This document shows positions 37,435 to 49,441 of a stretch of 64,000 nucleotides of DNA, piece after piece (within the stretch, counting starts at the first letter, position 1; each line of letters starts with the position of its first letter). The stretch spans positions 1,702,501 through 1,766,500 of the forward strand of contig JAZARR010000070.1 in NCBI GenBank assembly GCA_037389465.1, read 5' to 3'. The notes beneath the pieces are model-generated. The model worked only from the letters and a program-made list of their open reading frames with translations, ran no database searches and was not told the DNA's origin. The position numbers were made by a program, and so were the translations under genes. The DNA is from Baylisascaris procyonis. Lineage: Eukaryota > Nematoda > Chromadorea > Rhabditida > Ascarididae.

Positions 37435-37576
37435 GTTTCTCGTTCTTTGTTTTTAAGGTTTTATTTCAGTCTATTTTTTGTGATTTTTTTTTTGATTCGT
37501 GTTGTTTTTTTTGAGTTAAAAGTCGGGGACTTTGATATCAAACAAGAATGAATTGCGACCCCAAACATAAAGCTAA

Positions 37577-37578
<2 letters not shown>

Positions 37579-37614
<36 letters not shown>

Positions 37615-37654
37615 TATAAACGCTTACAAGTTAAGCTGTGAAAATAGTCTCAAA

Positions 37655-37738
<84 letters not shown>
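37579..37738. repeat. Two (TA)n microsatellites
   Basis: Pure AT/TA tracts at 37579-37608 and 37659-37738, separated by about 50 bases of unique sequence. The second has about 40 units. Confidence 0.95.
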
Positions 37739-37739
<1 letters not shown>

Positions 37740-37741
<2 letters not shown>

Positions 37742-38540
37742 GATCGTTAATCCCGTTTTTCGTTGTTCCGATGATCACTCTCTTTAAAGTGGTCGAATTT
37801 TGAAATTTTCTTTTCTATCCCATCCTCTGCCGACTCTCTTGGATGAGTTCGTTGGACAGCCAGATCGGTGTGGTGTATGGTAATATGAGATCTCTTGGAT
37901 GAGTTCTCAAAATTTCGAGGGAAAATTCCTACCCTCACAATTTCTCACATTTGTGGGTTTTCCCCACGAATTTGGTACCTAGGGAGAGTACTCTTCGGGG
38001 CGAACTCATTGCACACTATCGCTCGTGTGTACATGTGTAAGGTAGCAGGCTAGGGGGTTGTAACCATTTCACTATGAAATATGACTATTTCATTATGAAA
38101 TACAAAGACGGGTGAAAATGACAAATGTTGCGTGGTAGAATTGGCTCATTGGTTAAAGCAGTCGATTTTGGGGGTGGGAAGTTGGGTGCGCTTTCCGTTC
38201 CCGCTTGTGTGTGTTACATAGGGCTTGGGGTGAACCATTTCCTCCATGTGATACGAACCATGCGTGATACGAAAGGTAGAGTTGGCCGAAGCCCCTCCTG
38301 ACCCACGCAGGGGTCAAATCTGGGTACTACTTGATAGATTCAATTTTATTCATTACAACCCAGTTCAACCTATGAGGGCACTAAACTCACCATGACTAGA
38401 AAGATTCACACATGTGATTGGAAAGCAAGCGCCGAATGCCACAAATCTTAGAAAACCAACAACGCTGCGGGGGGTTCAACTTCTAACTTCCCGACTGGGA
38501 GTGTGGCCCCTTACCCACTACGCCACACTGCCACGCGCAC
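37740..38540. repeat. GC-richer repeat zone with two tRNA-like (SINE-like) modules
   Basis: A minus-strand module at about 38540-38465 has a box A-like TGGCGTAGTGGG (forward 38514-38525) and, about 32 bases further, a box B-like AGTTGAACCCC (forward 38471-38481). A plus-strand module starts near 38130 with GTGGTAGAATTGGCTCATTG and a GGTTAAAGCAGTCGATTTT anticodon-arm-like stretch. Neither folds into a complete tRNA that I can verify. Box spacing, C-rich tails and the abrupt rise in GC suggest tRNA-derived SINE material. The zone also holds TCTTGGATGAGTTC twice (37837 and 37892). Confidence 0.45.
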
Positions 38541-41500
38541 CCATCCTATTTGAGCATGTGAGTAGCTAAAATTTTAAGAATGTGCACTATGCGTTGGATT
38601 ATCGGAAACATGAAGCTGTTTTTTTTCACTTACTATTCCTTTTTTCGCCAAAGACTTTGAAAATCATGCTACTTTCTTACATCGTTTTATGTTGGTTACA
38701 GGTGTGATGGTTGGTTGATACTTTTCTCAGCATGTTGATTGTGCTATGTAGTAGGTGGTCGCTTGGCTTTATGAAATGTAAGGACTGTTGTGTCGCATTA
38801 CTATGGTTATGTCGATATTTCTATTTATGACGGCGCTATTATATTTCTCGAGGTAGTTGTGTAACTCGGCTTTTGTCAACCTCTTTTAATTGCTTATCGG
38901 TAATGCCGTACTGTATTGCTAGCCTTCGGCTATCTTTCTTGCATTCCGCGGTGCTTACTTTCGCGATCGGCAAATCGTACTTATAGCCTCTGAGAAAAAC
39001 TTACTTTTGATGAGGCGTTTACAGTCCTAATGGTCCCTCGCGCCTCCCCCATTTGCTGACTTTCGATGTTTCCATAGATGCCTTTCGTCGAATTTCATCA
39101 CTAAGTACTGGCGCAGTGTTTCGAGGGTACCATTTTATGCCCTTTTTTTTAAAAAATCTCCGAAGCGCAATGCGATATCTCATGCCCGACTTTTTAATCT
39201 GTTATATTTTGGTAAGAATCTGCATCCCACATCGAAAATCCTCAAGGCGTTTAGCCACGATTTCGCAGCTCGATTTAGAATTGCTCAATTCATTGCATAA
39301 AGATGAGTTGTGCCTATGGTACAACGAATGATGGTATCATCCCCTTCGGCTAAAGGTATTGTTATAAATTGTTGTATTTATGCTGCAATCAGGGTGCCTT
39401 TCTTCCTTTCGTCGATTTTTGCCGCAATTCATCCTTGAAACGGTTCATGCTGGTTTGAGTATTATCTAGTGTGATTTGTTATCTCTTTTTTTGTGAACTT
39501 CCTCATATTTTTTTCTATTAATTCATTTGCCAATAAAATTTTGTTACCTTTTTTAATCTTGTTTGGTCTCTAACTGAACTAAACCCTATATCGATAACCG
39601 CGCAATTCATGTGAATTGTATGCACATCATAGTCAATTGGCAACAATAAGTGCATAATATCGCGCCATTTATATTACCTGGGATTTTTTTAAAAAAACCT
39701 TGGCATCATTTGTGCTGAGAATCGATTTAATCAAAATTTGTCCAATCATTGAGCTTTTGGATTACTAATAAATTTTGCTAAAATCAAAGAGTTCGGGAAA
39801 ATGGCAATATTTTAATGCATGGTTGGATGAGAACTTCGCCAATTTGCTGAGATCGATTGCGCCATCAGTATCGAGCAATTTTGCAGTTAGATCTGCAAAG
39901 ATTTCTGAGAGATTCCCTCGTACGACATCCTAGATTACTAAATTATATGTCACCTCTATTTCTTAAGTATGCTCTCTAAGTGCATTACGGTGATCGAAGA
40001 AAATGCACCTATACTTTATGCAACTTTATGTAACACAATAAAGTTTTAGCAATCATAGAATTTACTGATCAGGGTCGTAAGGAAAATATTCCTTTGTCGA
40101 AGTAGATTAAGAAAGATGACCAATATATTAGCAGTATAATTTATAGGTATTAAATACTGTTAAATAGGCTATCCATACAGCTTAGAACATGCTCAGCACT
40201 GGTGGCCATGCTCATTTTCACGCAGATTTTTTTGGTGCTCTCAGTTTAATTTATACATTTGAAGGATAGGAGTTCGAAAGGAAGATTGTTCGAACTGAAG
40301 GATGAACGGAAGATTATTAGATAAATAACCACTTTATTGTTTATATCACTAAATTTACGGCTTCTTTCGATGCTGTGTATCTGGTCAATTCGAAATATAC
40401 AGTTTTTTGTGCCAATTTATTTCATTTTGTTGAGGAAATTTTTTTTTGTGTCTATGAATCGGGGAGAAATTTTTTCACAATGAAGCATTTTCATCGCGTT
40501 TTTTTGCGTATTTTAATTGCAACGACGAATGTGATTAGAATATGTTTATTTTCCGAAAAATGCATTACAATTAAATTCTTATGATTTTGCGCAATGATTT
40601 TTGATCAGCATTTTGCAGGCAAAGCCTGAAATTTAAATAATTAGAAATTTTTTCTTTGCTTTTTTTGCAATCAAAACCCTCCCTCTACATGATAATTTTT
40701 ATTTAGAAAAGAAATTTTTTTTGCCTATATCGATCGATTCATATGAGATGCCTTCAAGCATATAACCGCAAGGTCACGCATCAACGATTCCCCATAGATA
40801 AATATAACTCATTACTACTCTATCTGTTCATACATACTTGGTTATGGTTTACTTATCATATCGCCACCACATCGGGTTACTAAATAGTAGGCTTTCGCTC
40901 GTGATGTCAACAGATTTTGTTGGAAGGCTCATCGATGGTCACAAAATGTAGGAGTGAAGGAGTAGAGTCGATAAATCCATGGAATCGGTATCGGAAACTT
41001 CAGACGAACGCAGTTTCGGTTTTTCTGATTGTTAACTCCCATATTCGCCGAATTATAACGCAACTTGTTGAGGCATTAATTTGGCAATTATCCCAATTTT
41101 CTTGTATTCATATATGAATGTGCTAATCTATGCATTTCTATTCAATTAGAAATGCTTTCTTAGCTTTATTATTTCATTATGCTTCTATGATTTCTCTAAA
41201 CATTTATTATTATTCAGCATAATTGTTTCAACATTTCGAACATTAGATATTTGTAGGGAATATGCTTCTTACCCAAAATATGCTCTCTACCTGTGGCAAC
41301 ATCTGTTGTGTTTGCGAACTGACAGTGCTCTAAGGTTTGAAGGTTTGTGCAACACTGACTTAATTTTGTTTGCCTTTGCATCGGATATGCTAGTGTTATT
41401 AATCCATAATCTGCATATTTTATAGATCATCACATTAATATGGTGCTAGTATAAATGTAGCTGTTGCTTTTAGTTGCACTGGAATAGCTTTCAGGCGGCA

Positions 41501-42061
41501 ACGCTTGAAGTGAAGAAGCCTACAATGACGTAATCAAAACTTTATAAAAACTCATCTGATAAGGGACCAACATAAAAGCTATTCAACGTTTAACGGCGTC
41601 ACAAATAGACGCCTTTCCACTCCAACTTCCCTCTCACTGAGTTAATTTGATCTTGCTTGTTATTTGTTCTCTAATGCATTTTGATAGAATTTCTTTATTT
41701 CCAGCAGCAATTATTTCGAATACTTGTCTAAAAGATCTACGCTTATCGTTGGCATAAGCGGGACTTTGGAAAGAGGAGGGAATCTTTTTGGAGGAAGGAG
41801 AGAAAGGGAAGAACATTCTTTTTCAAAATGTTTTGAGAGGAGTCGAATTTCAATTTTAGAAATTTCCGAGGCTTAACCTTCTCATTGGTTATAATCTTCT
41901 TAACATATAGTATCAACGTATCGCGTTGACATTATTTAAAATCCTGACGAACCAAATAGAGCAAATTTTGCAGATCTACAAAATTTTGGACGTCAAAAAT
42001 ATTCGTGAGCGCTCGAGTCATACAACGTTTCCATTAAACATCACATATACTCTTACTAAAA
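38541..42061. other. Region left of the LAPTM-like gene, no supported gene
   Basis: About 3.5 kb. The part 38850-39350 has higher GC and, on the minus strand, broken coding-like frames (for example one containing VLSDEIRRKASMETSKV and one containing ECKKDSRRLAIQYGI). These could be a decayed transposon ORF, but I recognise no domain. The rest is AT-rich without supported exons; the LAPTM-like promoter should lie at its right end. Confidence 0.4.
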
Positions 42062-45000
42062 ATGCCCATTATTCAACGTTTCTCACGAACACGCTCTCAA
42101 CTAAATGTTGAAAGCACTCGCTGTTGTTGTTGCTATATTCGACCAAACGTAAGTGTTCTCGATTGTAATTTTACATTGAAAATGTTTAGCTGCAGTTTCA
42201 CTCTATAGCACCAGATTTTAATGATAAAATAAACTGAATGAGATGTTCAAAAACTAAATGATCGTATATTTGGAGAATTTCTTCGAAAAAAAAATTTTTT
42301 TTTTTAATATTGGTAAAGGAAATGTTTTTTTTTCACGCCTACTATCGCTATATCACTCATAATTCTCATTGAAGCCGTTCATAGAGGATACGATTTTTCA
42401 TTTTTGGCTATATAAGCTATTATTTGATCGTTATGATGCCGTTATTCGTGCATCATCTAAAACACTGCTTCTCTACGTCTTTTAATGTCTCACAATCGCA
42501 CATGATTTTACTGATGAATTGTCATGCAAACAACTGCTGTGCTGTTAATTGCTTCATAGCGTTCATAAATGCTTCTATCTTCTGTTACATACGCCTATCG
42601 ATTTGACTCATAAGAATATTTAAAATGGAATAATTCGACTTCTCTTAAGGGAAGATTGAATTGAGCCTCTGAATCAAGAAAGCAAGATATAGGCCTCATT
42701 TCGAATACCTCTAAAGAAATGATCACCTCCTTTGAGCTATTGTTTTATTACCATCACTTACTTGAATAGTGATTTCTTTTCTTTGTTGGAAAGATCCTTC
42801 AATGTTCATAGAATCATTCAGAATCTTTCCACAACTTTACACAAAGCCTTCACGAACGAATAAGTGCCTCTTCGTATTACTTCCAATAAGTGTTCGTGTC
42901 AAGTCACTCCGACTAGCATCCTGATGAAGATGCTAGTCGGAGTGGCTTCATAGGACGGAATCAAGGAGTCTAGCACAATGAATGTTCCCATAATCTTGCT
43001 ACAAAACGATTTGGAAAATCTCATATACCAATAAAATTTTCTCATAGATAATTTGAATTATATAATTTATCACTCGTAAAGTATTGAAATCAACTAATTT
43101 ACAGTTGTTAGCATTGCTTAGTGGTATAATATCGACATGTATTGCAATTATTGTTTCAACGATTATGACTGCCGATGGATATCATTTTGCGATAGCACCA
43201 CTTATTATCGCAATTATTTGTGCTGTATTATTTTTTGTGGGTTGGAGTATATCGAAGAGTGCACTTATGATGCCTATTCTTGCGTATAATGTAAGTTTAA
43301 ATGTTTTCTAATAAATTTTATTACATATAGCCATTATTTATTATAATAAATAAAAATAGGAAATTAGATAACGACAATAAATTTCAATTTTCTAACAATT
43401 TTTAGTAATTAAATGATGAAATACAACTGCATATTAATTTCTGATACTACTTTATGTGCAAATTTTGACAATTGTTAGCATTCTCTAATGAAAACAGTCT
43501 TGCATTCTATTCGATGCGATCGCAACTAATTCAAGTTAGATGAAGTCTTGCATCGATATTTAACATTAGTTACTTAATGCGCTGTTGAAATTAAGCACTA
43601 TTGCGCTATGGAAAGTAACTCTTATTTCGTTCAGAAATTCCGGGGGAATTAATCCTATGCGTTGAGGAAACTGCATTTGATATTCTAAAGTGTGATAATG
43701 AAAGCCTACAGCGACTGAAAAGTTTTTTTTTGCTTATCGCAAATGAAGGCTGATTATTAAAGGAAACTGTTTCTTTACCTCTCCAACGGAAACGTTGTAA
43801 TTGATATATGCGATGAGTGCGTTGCATATGAAATGCGATCCTTTTTCAGATTCTCCTTGAAATATGTCTTGTCGCTGGGGCAGTTTGGTCATTCTATTCC
43901 ATTGCCGATCCACCGAAGAGAACGCTATTCTGCGATGACGATGATGATTGTGGTAATTTATTGATTGATCAGAATATGTGGGATTCATGTCTCAGGGGAA
44001 AATAATCCGTAAAGCTATGGGTTCATCCTTTCCCAAACGCTGTTTAGGTGTTTCTTCAGTTGGCGGGTACATGAAAAAGACAACGGGAGGGAGAGGAATC
44101 CTATTTACAAAAGAAAAAAGAGGAACTTCCTCGTTCCGTGCCCATTCCCCCCCCCCCCCTCCCTTCTCACTACATTGTTTGATGAAATTGTGATAATTTT
44201 CGGAAGATATAAGTACTTTTAAACGTCCCATCTGTTTTGCATTCAGAGCACAGATTTTTTCTTCAAATTTTGAAAAAACTATTATAATAATCTGTTCAGT
44301 TTTCATGTCAATCACTTGAATCAGCCTTTAGTTTCTCTCTTTGTTACAGAAATACCACTATCTCTAAAGCATTTGTTTCTCCGATCATTAGACGCGGCCT
44401 GTGGGGTTGTGAGGTCCCTCCAAGATTCTCTGAACTCTGTGATATGCGCTGACCCAGATTGTTTGCTAGAGGCAGGATGATAGTTTAGTACTGTTTGCAC
44501 TTCACCCATCGATAAAGATATCACTGAAAAATAATGAAGCAATAATTTTTTGATCATATTGACGTGATCATTACCACATAAATTTTCAAAAAAAAAAAAA
44601 AAAAAAAAGAGCTGTGAGTGAAAAACGAATAGTCATCTATCGATTCAATGATGGAAATTCTGTGTATTTCCTCAAAAAAAAAAAAAAACAAACGATAAAA
44701 CGTTATGAGTATGACTTTGTTTGAAATCTTTATATAGTCACAATTTAATTAACGATATTCCCTCTATATGCAGCAAATGGTATGACTTTAACGACTACTA
44801 TTGCTTTCATATGAAAGCGCTTTCATTGCACAATTTTCAAAGCATCTATGCAAACGGTACTTTAGTTATGAGTGAATTATTATGCAAGAAAATCTATGAT
44901 GTACATGTCTATGTTATTGCTTTTTTTTCCCCGTTATAAAACGACTGACGTGATCATTCGACATATAAACAAATAGATTTGTGCTATACGATATTAATAA

Positions 45001-45951
45001 CTAATGACGTTTTATAAATACTTTTTTTGAGATGTTTTAAGGTTTAAATAGAAAATATTCAATAAGTGAAGTGTTTCATGTTTTATAATAGCATGGAATG
45101 CGTTTCAGACACTCGTTGGGTATGCGTTATAGTAGCTATATTGCTTTCGATATTCACTGGGCTCGTTATGTTCTCTATTCAGCCAATTATGCGCTATATA
45201 GCCATAATGAGAGCAAAAGTTCAACGGTATGTTCAATAATTGAGCCCTCTATTATGGGAAATGATTATTGAGAAGTACATCAAGATTAGGTAGATCGTAT
45301 AGTAGTAAAATAGCCAATTTAGATGCCTTTCCTTTGTCGATCTTCTTTATGATATTGATTGATCATATGAGAAATATTTATGCAGATTTGTTATGCTTAA
45401 TTACGATGAGATAATGCTTTAAACATACCATAAAAACTACCTGATTTATCGTTACTAACATAAAATATAGTAAACACAACTTACTTTTGATGTTTCTATG
45501 CGATCAGCTAAGTCGATGTTTTTTGTTTGTTTTCCCACATTTCGTCTTTCCTTCTCCATTTTATCTTCATTTACTTCTACTTTGTTTTTTTATTATTTGA
45601 TTAATGCGCAGTTAAGTTCGAAAAGTTTTATTTCAACGTTTAGAAATATTTAGGAGTGAGCCTAGAACGGTCACCTATTCGACGAGTACCTGCGGTACCA
45701 TTCCAACTGTGCCACCATCAAACACAACATCAACCGGTGTTACGCAGCCACATTTCGTTATGTATCCGATAGCAGACGGCTCCATCAATACTAACTCTCC
45801 GATGTACATGAATACTCCCTGTACTTTGAATAAGTCATCATCGTCAAGCATCCCGCAACAACCTTCTGAACAACATATCGCCACTGCACCACCATTGGAC
45901 GAAAACGAGATATTTCGTGATGACATTGCACCACCTCCGTATCGTCCGTGA
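42062..45951 (+). CDS. LAPTM-like four-span membrane protein with C-terminal PPPY motif, 263 aa
   Basis: Five phase-consistent exons: 42062-42148, 43105-43290, 43850-43952, 45109-45226, 45654-45951. The N-terminus ends in a cysteine cluster (STRCCCCYIRPN, Cys 21-24), as in LAPTM proteins (CC-C-C-HVRTG). Hydrophobic spans at about 30-50, 57-77, 89-110 and 129-149 follow. A run of five aspartates flanked by cysteines (FCDDDDDCD) forms the loop before the last span. The tail (166-263) is Ser/Thr/Pro-rich and ends in APPPYRP. PPxY motifs bind WW domains of Nedd4-type ubiquitin ligases, and LAPTM4/5 use them for lysosomal sorting. A late-endosome/lysosome role is therefore likely but inferred. Length matches LAPTM5 (about 262 aa). 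The 1.16 kb third intron contains a tempting open frame at 44347-44480 that phase would allow, but it ends in a stop. AATAAA lies at 46034. Confidence 0.78.
42905..42944. other. Perfect 16-bp hairpin in the first LAPTM-like intron
   Basis: CACTCCGACTAGCATC (42905-42920), an 8-base loop, then GATGCTAGTCGGAGTG (42929-42944). With one mismatch the stem extends by three more pairs (AAG...CTT). It is isolated in AT-rich intron sequence. Function is unknown. Confidence 0.85.
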
Positions 45952-46033
45952 ATAATCGAAAATATCTTTTAGTTTTGCTCATTGAAAAATATGTAATGTA
46001 AACTTATACTCACAAAAACAAAACAAAGGAGAA

Positions 46034-46039
46034 AATAAA
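46034..46039 (+). terminator. Poly(A) signal of the LAPTM-like gene
   Basis: AATAAA lies about 83 bases after the TGA at 45949-45951, in an A-rich context. Confidence 0.6.
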
Positions 46040-49000
46040 ACAAAAACTGCGCTAAACGAAAAAGCATCAAAAGTGGGGAAAATTTCTCCAACTTTCTTCG
46101 CACAACTCAAGTATTAAAAACTATGAGGTAGAAAAAAATTTCAACCGTCAAAAATCATTCAGTAAGCGACAATGAACTATTTAAAAACCAGCTTGATAGT
46201 TTCATGCTTTGCAACTTTCCCACTACGATATAGTGTCTTGTTTCGTAGACATCGTTTTCGTAATGAAAGGCTCTTTCGTAGCCTTTGTAGAATGAGTGAT
46301 TGCGATCTCCTCGCGTCTGTGCATATTATGTGGATGATCCATCTGGTGATTTCGATTTCAAAAAGGTCGTGATGATAAAATTAGGTGGATAACGATAGCT
46401 TACATCCCAAATCCTGAACCTTAATTAACCTCTCGGGCTAGACATGACTTGAAAATTAAATGAATACCGATGACCACCTAAGCTTTGTGTTGTCCTGATT
46501 GATCGTTTTATTTCTGAGTAAACAAAGCTAAGTCGACTTATTCTAGTTGATTAGAAAGGTGCAGATTAAAAGCGATCGCAATGTTTTCTTCAGATTCCAA
46601 TGTTTTAAAAGCAATGTTTTTTCTTCAAGCATTCTTAGATTCCGGTGGGTAATTTGAGGTACATTAATATTTATTACTTCAATACCTTCAGAATATTAGC
46701 ACAACCGATTGGTTGTCCTCGTGTGATTAAATTCAGAAGGGCATACATCTATCTATCCAACATTTTTCTTACCCATCCCACTTATCCGATTTATACAATT
46801 TCTAGGTCCCATCATTTCATCGCCTAATTGCATATTCTCGGGTACGTTCATCAATGAAGATCGTATGAGGATGTCTTTTCAAAAATATAAAGAAGATAAA
46901 ATTTTCGCAACTTTTATCTTTTTCTATGCTTTGTTGATAGCTGTAATATTTGTTGATAGCTAATATTGAATGCCATTAATGCTATACCGATTCCCATATG
47001 TTTCCCTACAGTATTCAGTAATATGCCAACGAATTGACATCCAACAAACAACTTTATTTTCCCTCGATCACTAATATAGTCGAAATTCTATTGGTTTCTC
47101 ATATGCTTGAGAGCCATTGATTGCTGCTTCAGCCACTAAAAAAACAGGTTGCAGAAAATAAAAACCTATACGAGCAAGAAGCCCCATGATTGCTGACCTG
47201 CGCTCCTTGGATGCTGCGTAAACTAACGCCTGGCCTAGGCCACAACCTTGAGTCTAACCCTGATTGCTTGCATAACAATGCCTCCGATGTTAAAACAATG
47301 AAAAGATGCTCGTCACCAAACGAGTTCCGTTCAAAGCCGAAAAAGCCCTTGATGCTTTTTAGGGGGTTTAGGATCAAGGTTTAGGACATGCGGCACGCAA
47401 CGAATTCCAGCCATGGCTTAGGCCTTCTTCGATCACTTACACATTCGATTCTTAATGACAAATTAGGCACTCTGAAAATCGATGCGAGAAAACTAAATGA
47501 ACCTTAGAACTTTTCAAATGCAATATGCAACGATAAAATGTCGATCCCTTGATCTATGCAGAAATGATCATATGCGTGGAAAATCATGCCAAGAGATCAC
47601 CGCCAAGTTTTTTAGACTGTAATAAGTGGCTAATTAACATATAATTTTAGTGCTCTATTCTAGAGGAGCCAATTCAACGACAATCATTTGTCGATAAGCC
47701 ATGTATCCTGATTGATCATATTGTATAGTAAAATGAACTCTAAAGCAAAAAGTTTCATCGAAAGAAACGTAATCATATAAGTGAAGCATCAGCAAAAAAA
47801 AGAAAATTATTTACAACGCGGTCACTAATAAAAAGAAATGAAACAAAATGAGAACGCTAAGCGTGAATTACGTTCTTGAATAAAAGAAAACTGAATGCAG
47901 TTTCAACTTGTCGAACATAATTCGCTTGATAAAACATTCACTACAATTGCACGACAATGACGTAGCTTGATGAATTTCAAAAATGATATAACAAAATAAA
48001 ATATATACATCGAATAAAAGTTGATCTCTTCTCCCGTCCTTAAAAAGTCTATCGTAATGGCTTAGGAAGCTTGAAGTTCCATCCCAAATATTAAGTCCTA
48101 TTACTCTCTCTTCAACTCTTCCCTCACCTATAAACCTCTCTCCCCAAAGTCACTCAAATTTCTATGCTTAGCATTTGTCTAGGCTGAATCCAATACCGTT
48201 ATGCACAGCAATTTTTGATGGTACCAATGATGTGAAAAGAAAAAACAATCTACGACGATGTAGAGTAGAAAATTCAAAATTTTCCACCATTCGAACTGCA
48301 AAAAGAATGTGAAAAGAAAAGAACGATAAATGAAAAAAAAAAAACATAATAAATAAAGCTTCAAAGAAATATTATATAAATATGACATTTCTTTGTATGG
48401 ATATAACTATACAGCACAGCTGAAATAATATTGCGATCGCAAATCGAAAGTATTATCACAGCAGTGTATGCATGCATCGATTATTTGAATTGCTCGTGAA
48501 AACATATTTGAATGGGATTCGAATTTTAGTTTTTCATAGTGTAATATTGCAAAATCTGCAAAATATAAACCGTCAATATCGAGTATTAACAATCGGAAAC
48601 CGAATTTCTATCAAATGCGTAAATAATTCCAAAGAAGTGAGACAATCAAAAGATCTCCGTATCAAAGCTACAAATTGCACAATAAATCTGGCGACAAAAG
48701 TGAGTCAAAAGCATGGAAGCTTTGTCTCAAGAGAACATTTCACAAATATAACGATACGTTAATATATAACCGGATAATAAAGTGGATACACAGCAATGCA
48801 TCCAACTAATGACTTAGTTGCGCTCATAAGCTGATAGAATCAACGAAGCAAAAAAAAAAGCGACGATTTTAAAGGTACAAGCTTTGATCGCATTGGCCTA
48901 CGAATATTAACAAACCGATAGCCTCCACGTATTTTTCTTTTTCGAAGTGACGAAAATTTTTTAAAAAATTCTCTTGCTCATCCCTTTTCTTAGTTTGTAT

Positions 49001-49441
49001 CATATAATAATCATCAGATATTTGACATATTTCAATGATCGAACGAATGAATTTCCCGATCAATAAAAGAAAATAAAGAAACGCGTTACAGGATGCACTT
49101 CGATTCATTTGCATACTTTCATAAATCGTTTCGATTCATTAGTACAGTTTGAGAAACTCTTTCATCTACGAAAAGATATAAGAAGTTATCCGACTCACTC
49201 ATCTACATCAATAATCGTTCCTGCATGACCATTCCCATGCGAACAGTCGATTTAACGTCTCGCAATCGTTTGCGATCGTATGGGATCGAAATAAATACTG
49301 AGAAATATGTGCATAAATATAAATGAGAAAGTAATAACTAGTATGATGTAATCGAATTCATTCGCAGAATCAACACTACATATAGCATCGAAATGGAACA
49401 ATTGCAATGACTGCACCTGGTCCACAAGGCCAGCATGACAT
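46040..49441. other. Intergenic region between two convergent genes
   Basis: About 3.4 kb between the 3' ends of the LAPTM-like gene (plus) and the forkhead gene (minus). Mostly AT-rich with no supported exon. A patch at 47140-47420 is GC-richer, with short internal repeats (GGTTTAGGATCAAGGTTTAGG-like) and may be repeat-derived. I could not classify it. Confidence 0.5.

Larger units (their letters stand above)
31577..37435 (+). repeat. Tandem segmental duplication, unit B
   Basis: Second copy of the unit at 24838-30126, same orientation, with a complete mucin/ShKT gene. Relative to A it has an extra segment of about 0.55 kb near 32400-32960 and about 1.4 kb more DNA between the gene and the terminal LTR-like segment (about 35770-37170). 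The region 34490-35725 is almost identical to 28177-29415, in contrast to the diverged rest. Confidence 0.85.

Noticed and set aside
38465..38540. Functional tRNA gene
   Set aside because: Box A- and B-like motifs are present, but I could not form an acceptor stem or a standard anticodon arm, so a tRNA-derived repeat is more likely.
42918..42975. Hammerhead ribozyme reading of the intronic hairpin
   Set aside because: CTGATGAA and AGGACGGAATC are suggestive, but the invariant GAAA is replaced by GGAA and the perfect stem competes with the required three-stem fold. Kept only as a check in the hairpin finding.
43606..44315. Minus-strand ORFs of 73-107 codons
   Set aside because: They overlap the LAPTM-like exon at 43850-43952 and its introns antisense, with low-complexity stretches from the poly(C) tract.
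44347..44480. Extra exon in the LAPTM-like gene after a TTGTTACAG acceptor
   Set aside because: It is open and in phase but ends in a stop with no LAPTM features. Skipping it joins 43952 to 45109 in phase and restores the fourth membrane span.
47129..47377. Telomere-like TTAGGC repeats or tRNA in the GC-richer patch
   Set aside because: Only scattered GGTTTAGG and CTTAGGC words occur, not an array, and box order does not fit a tRNA.
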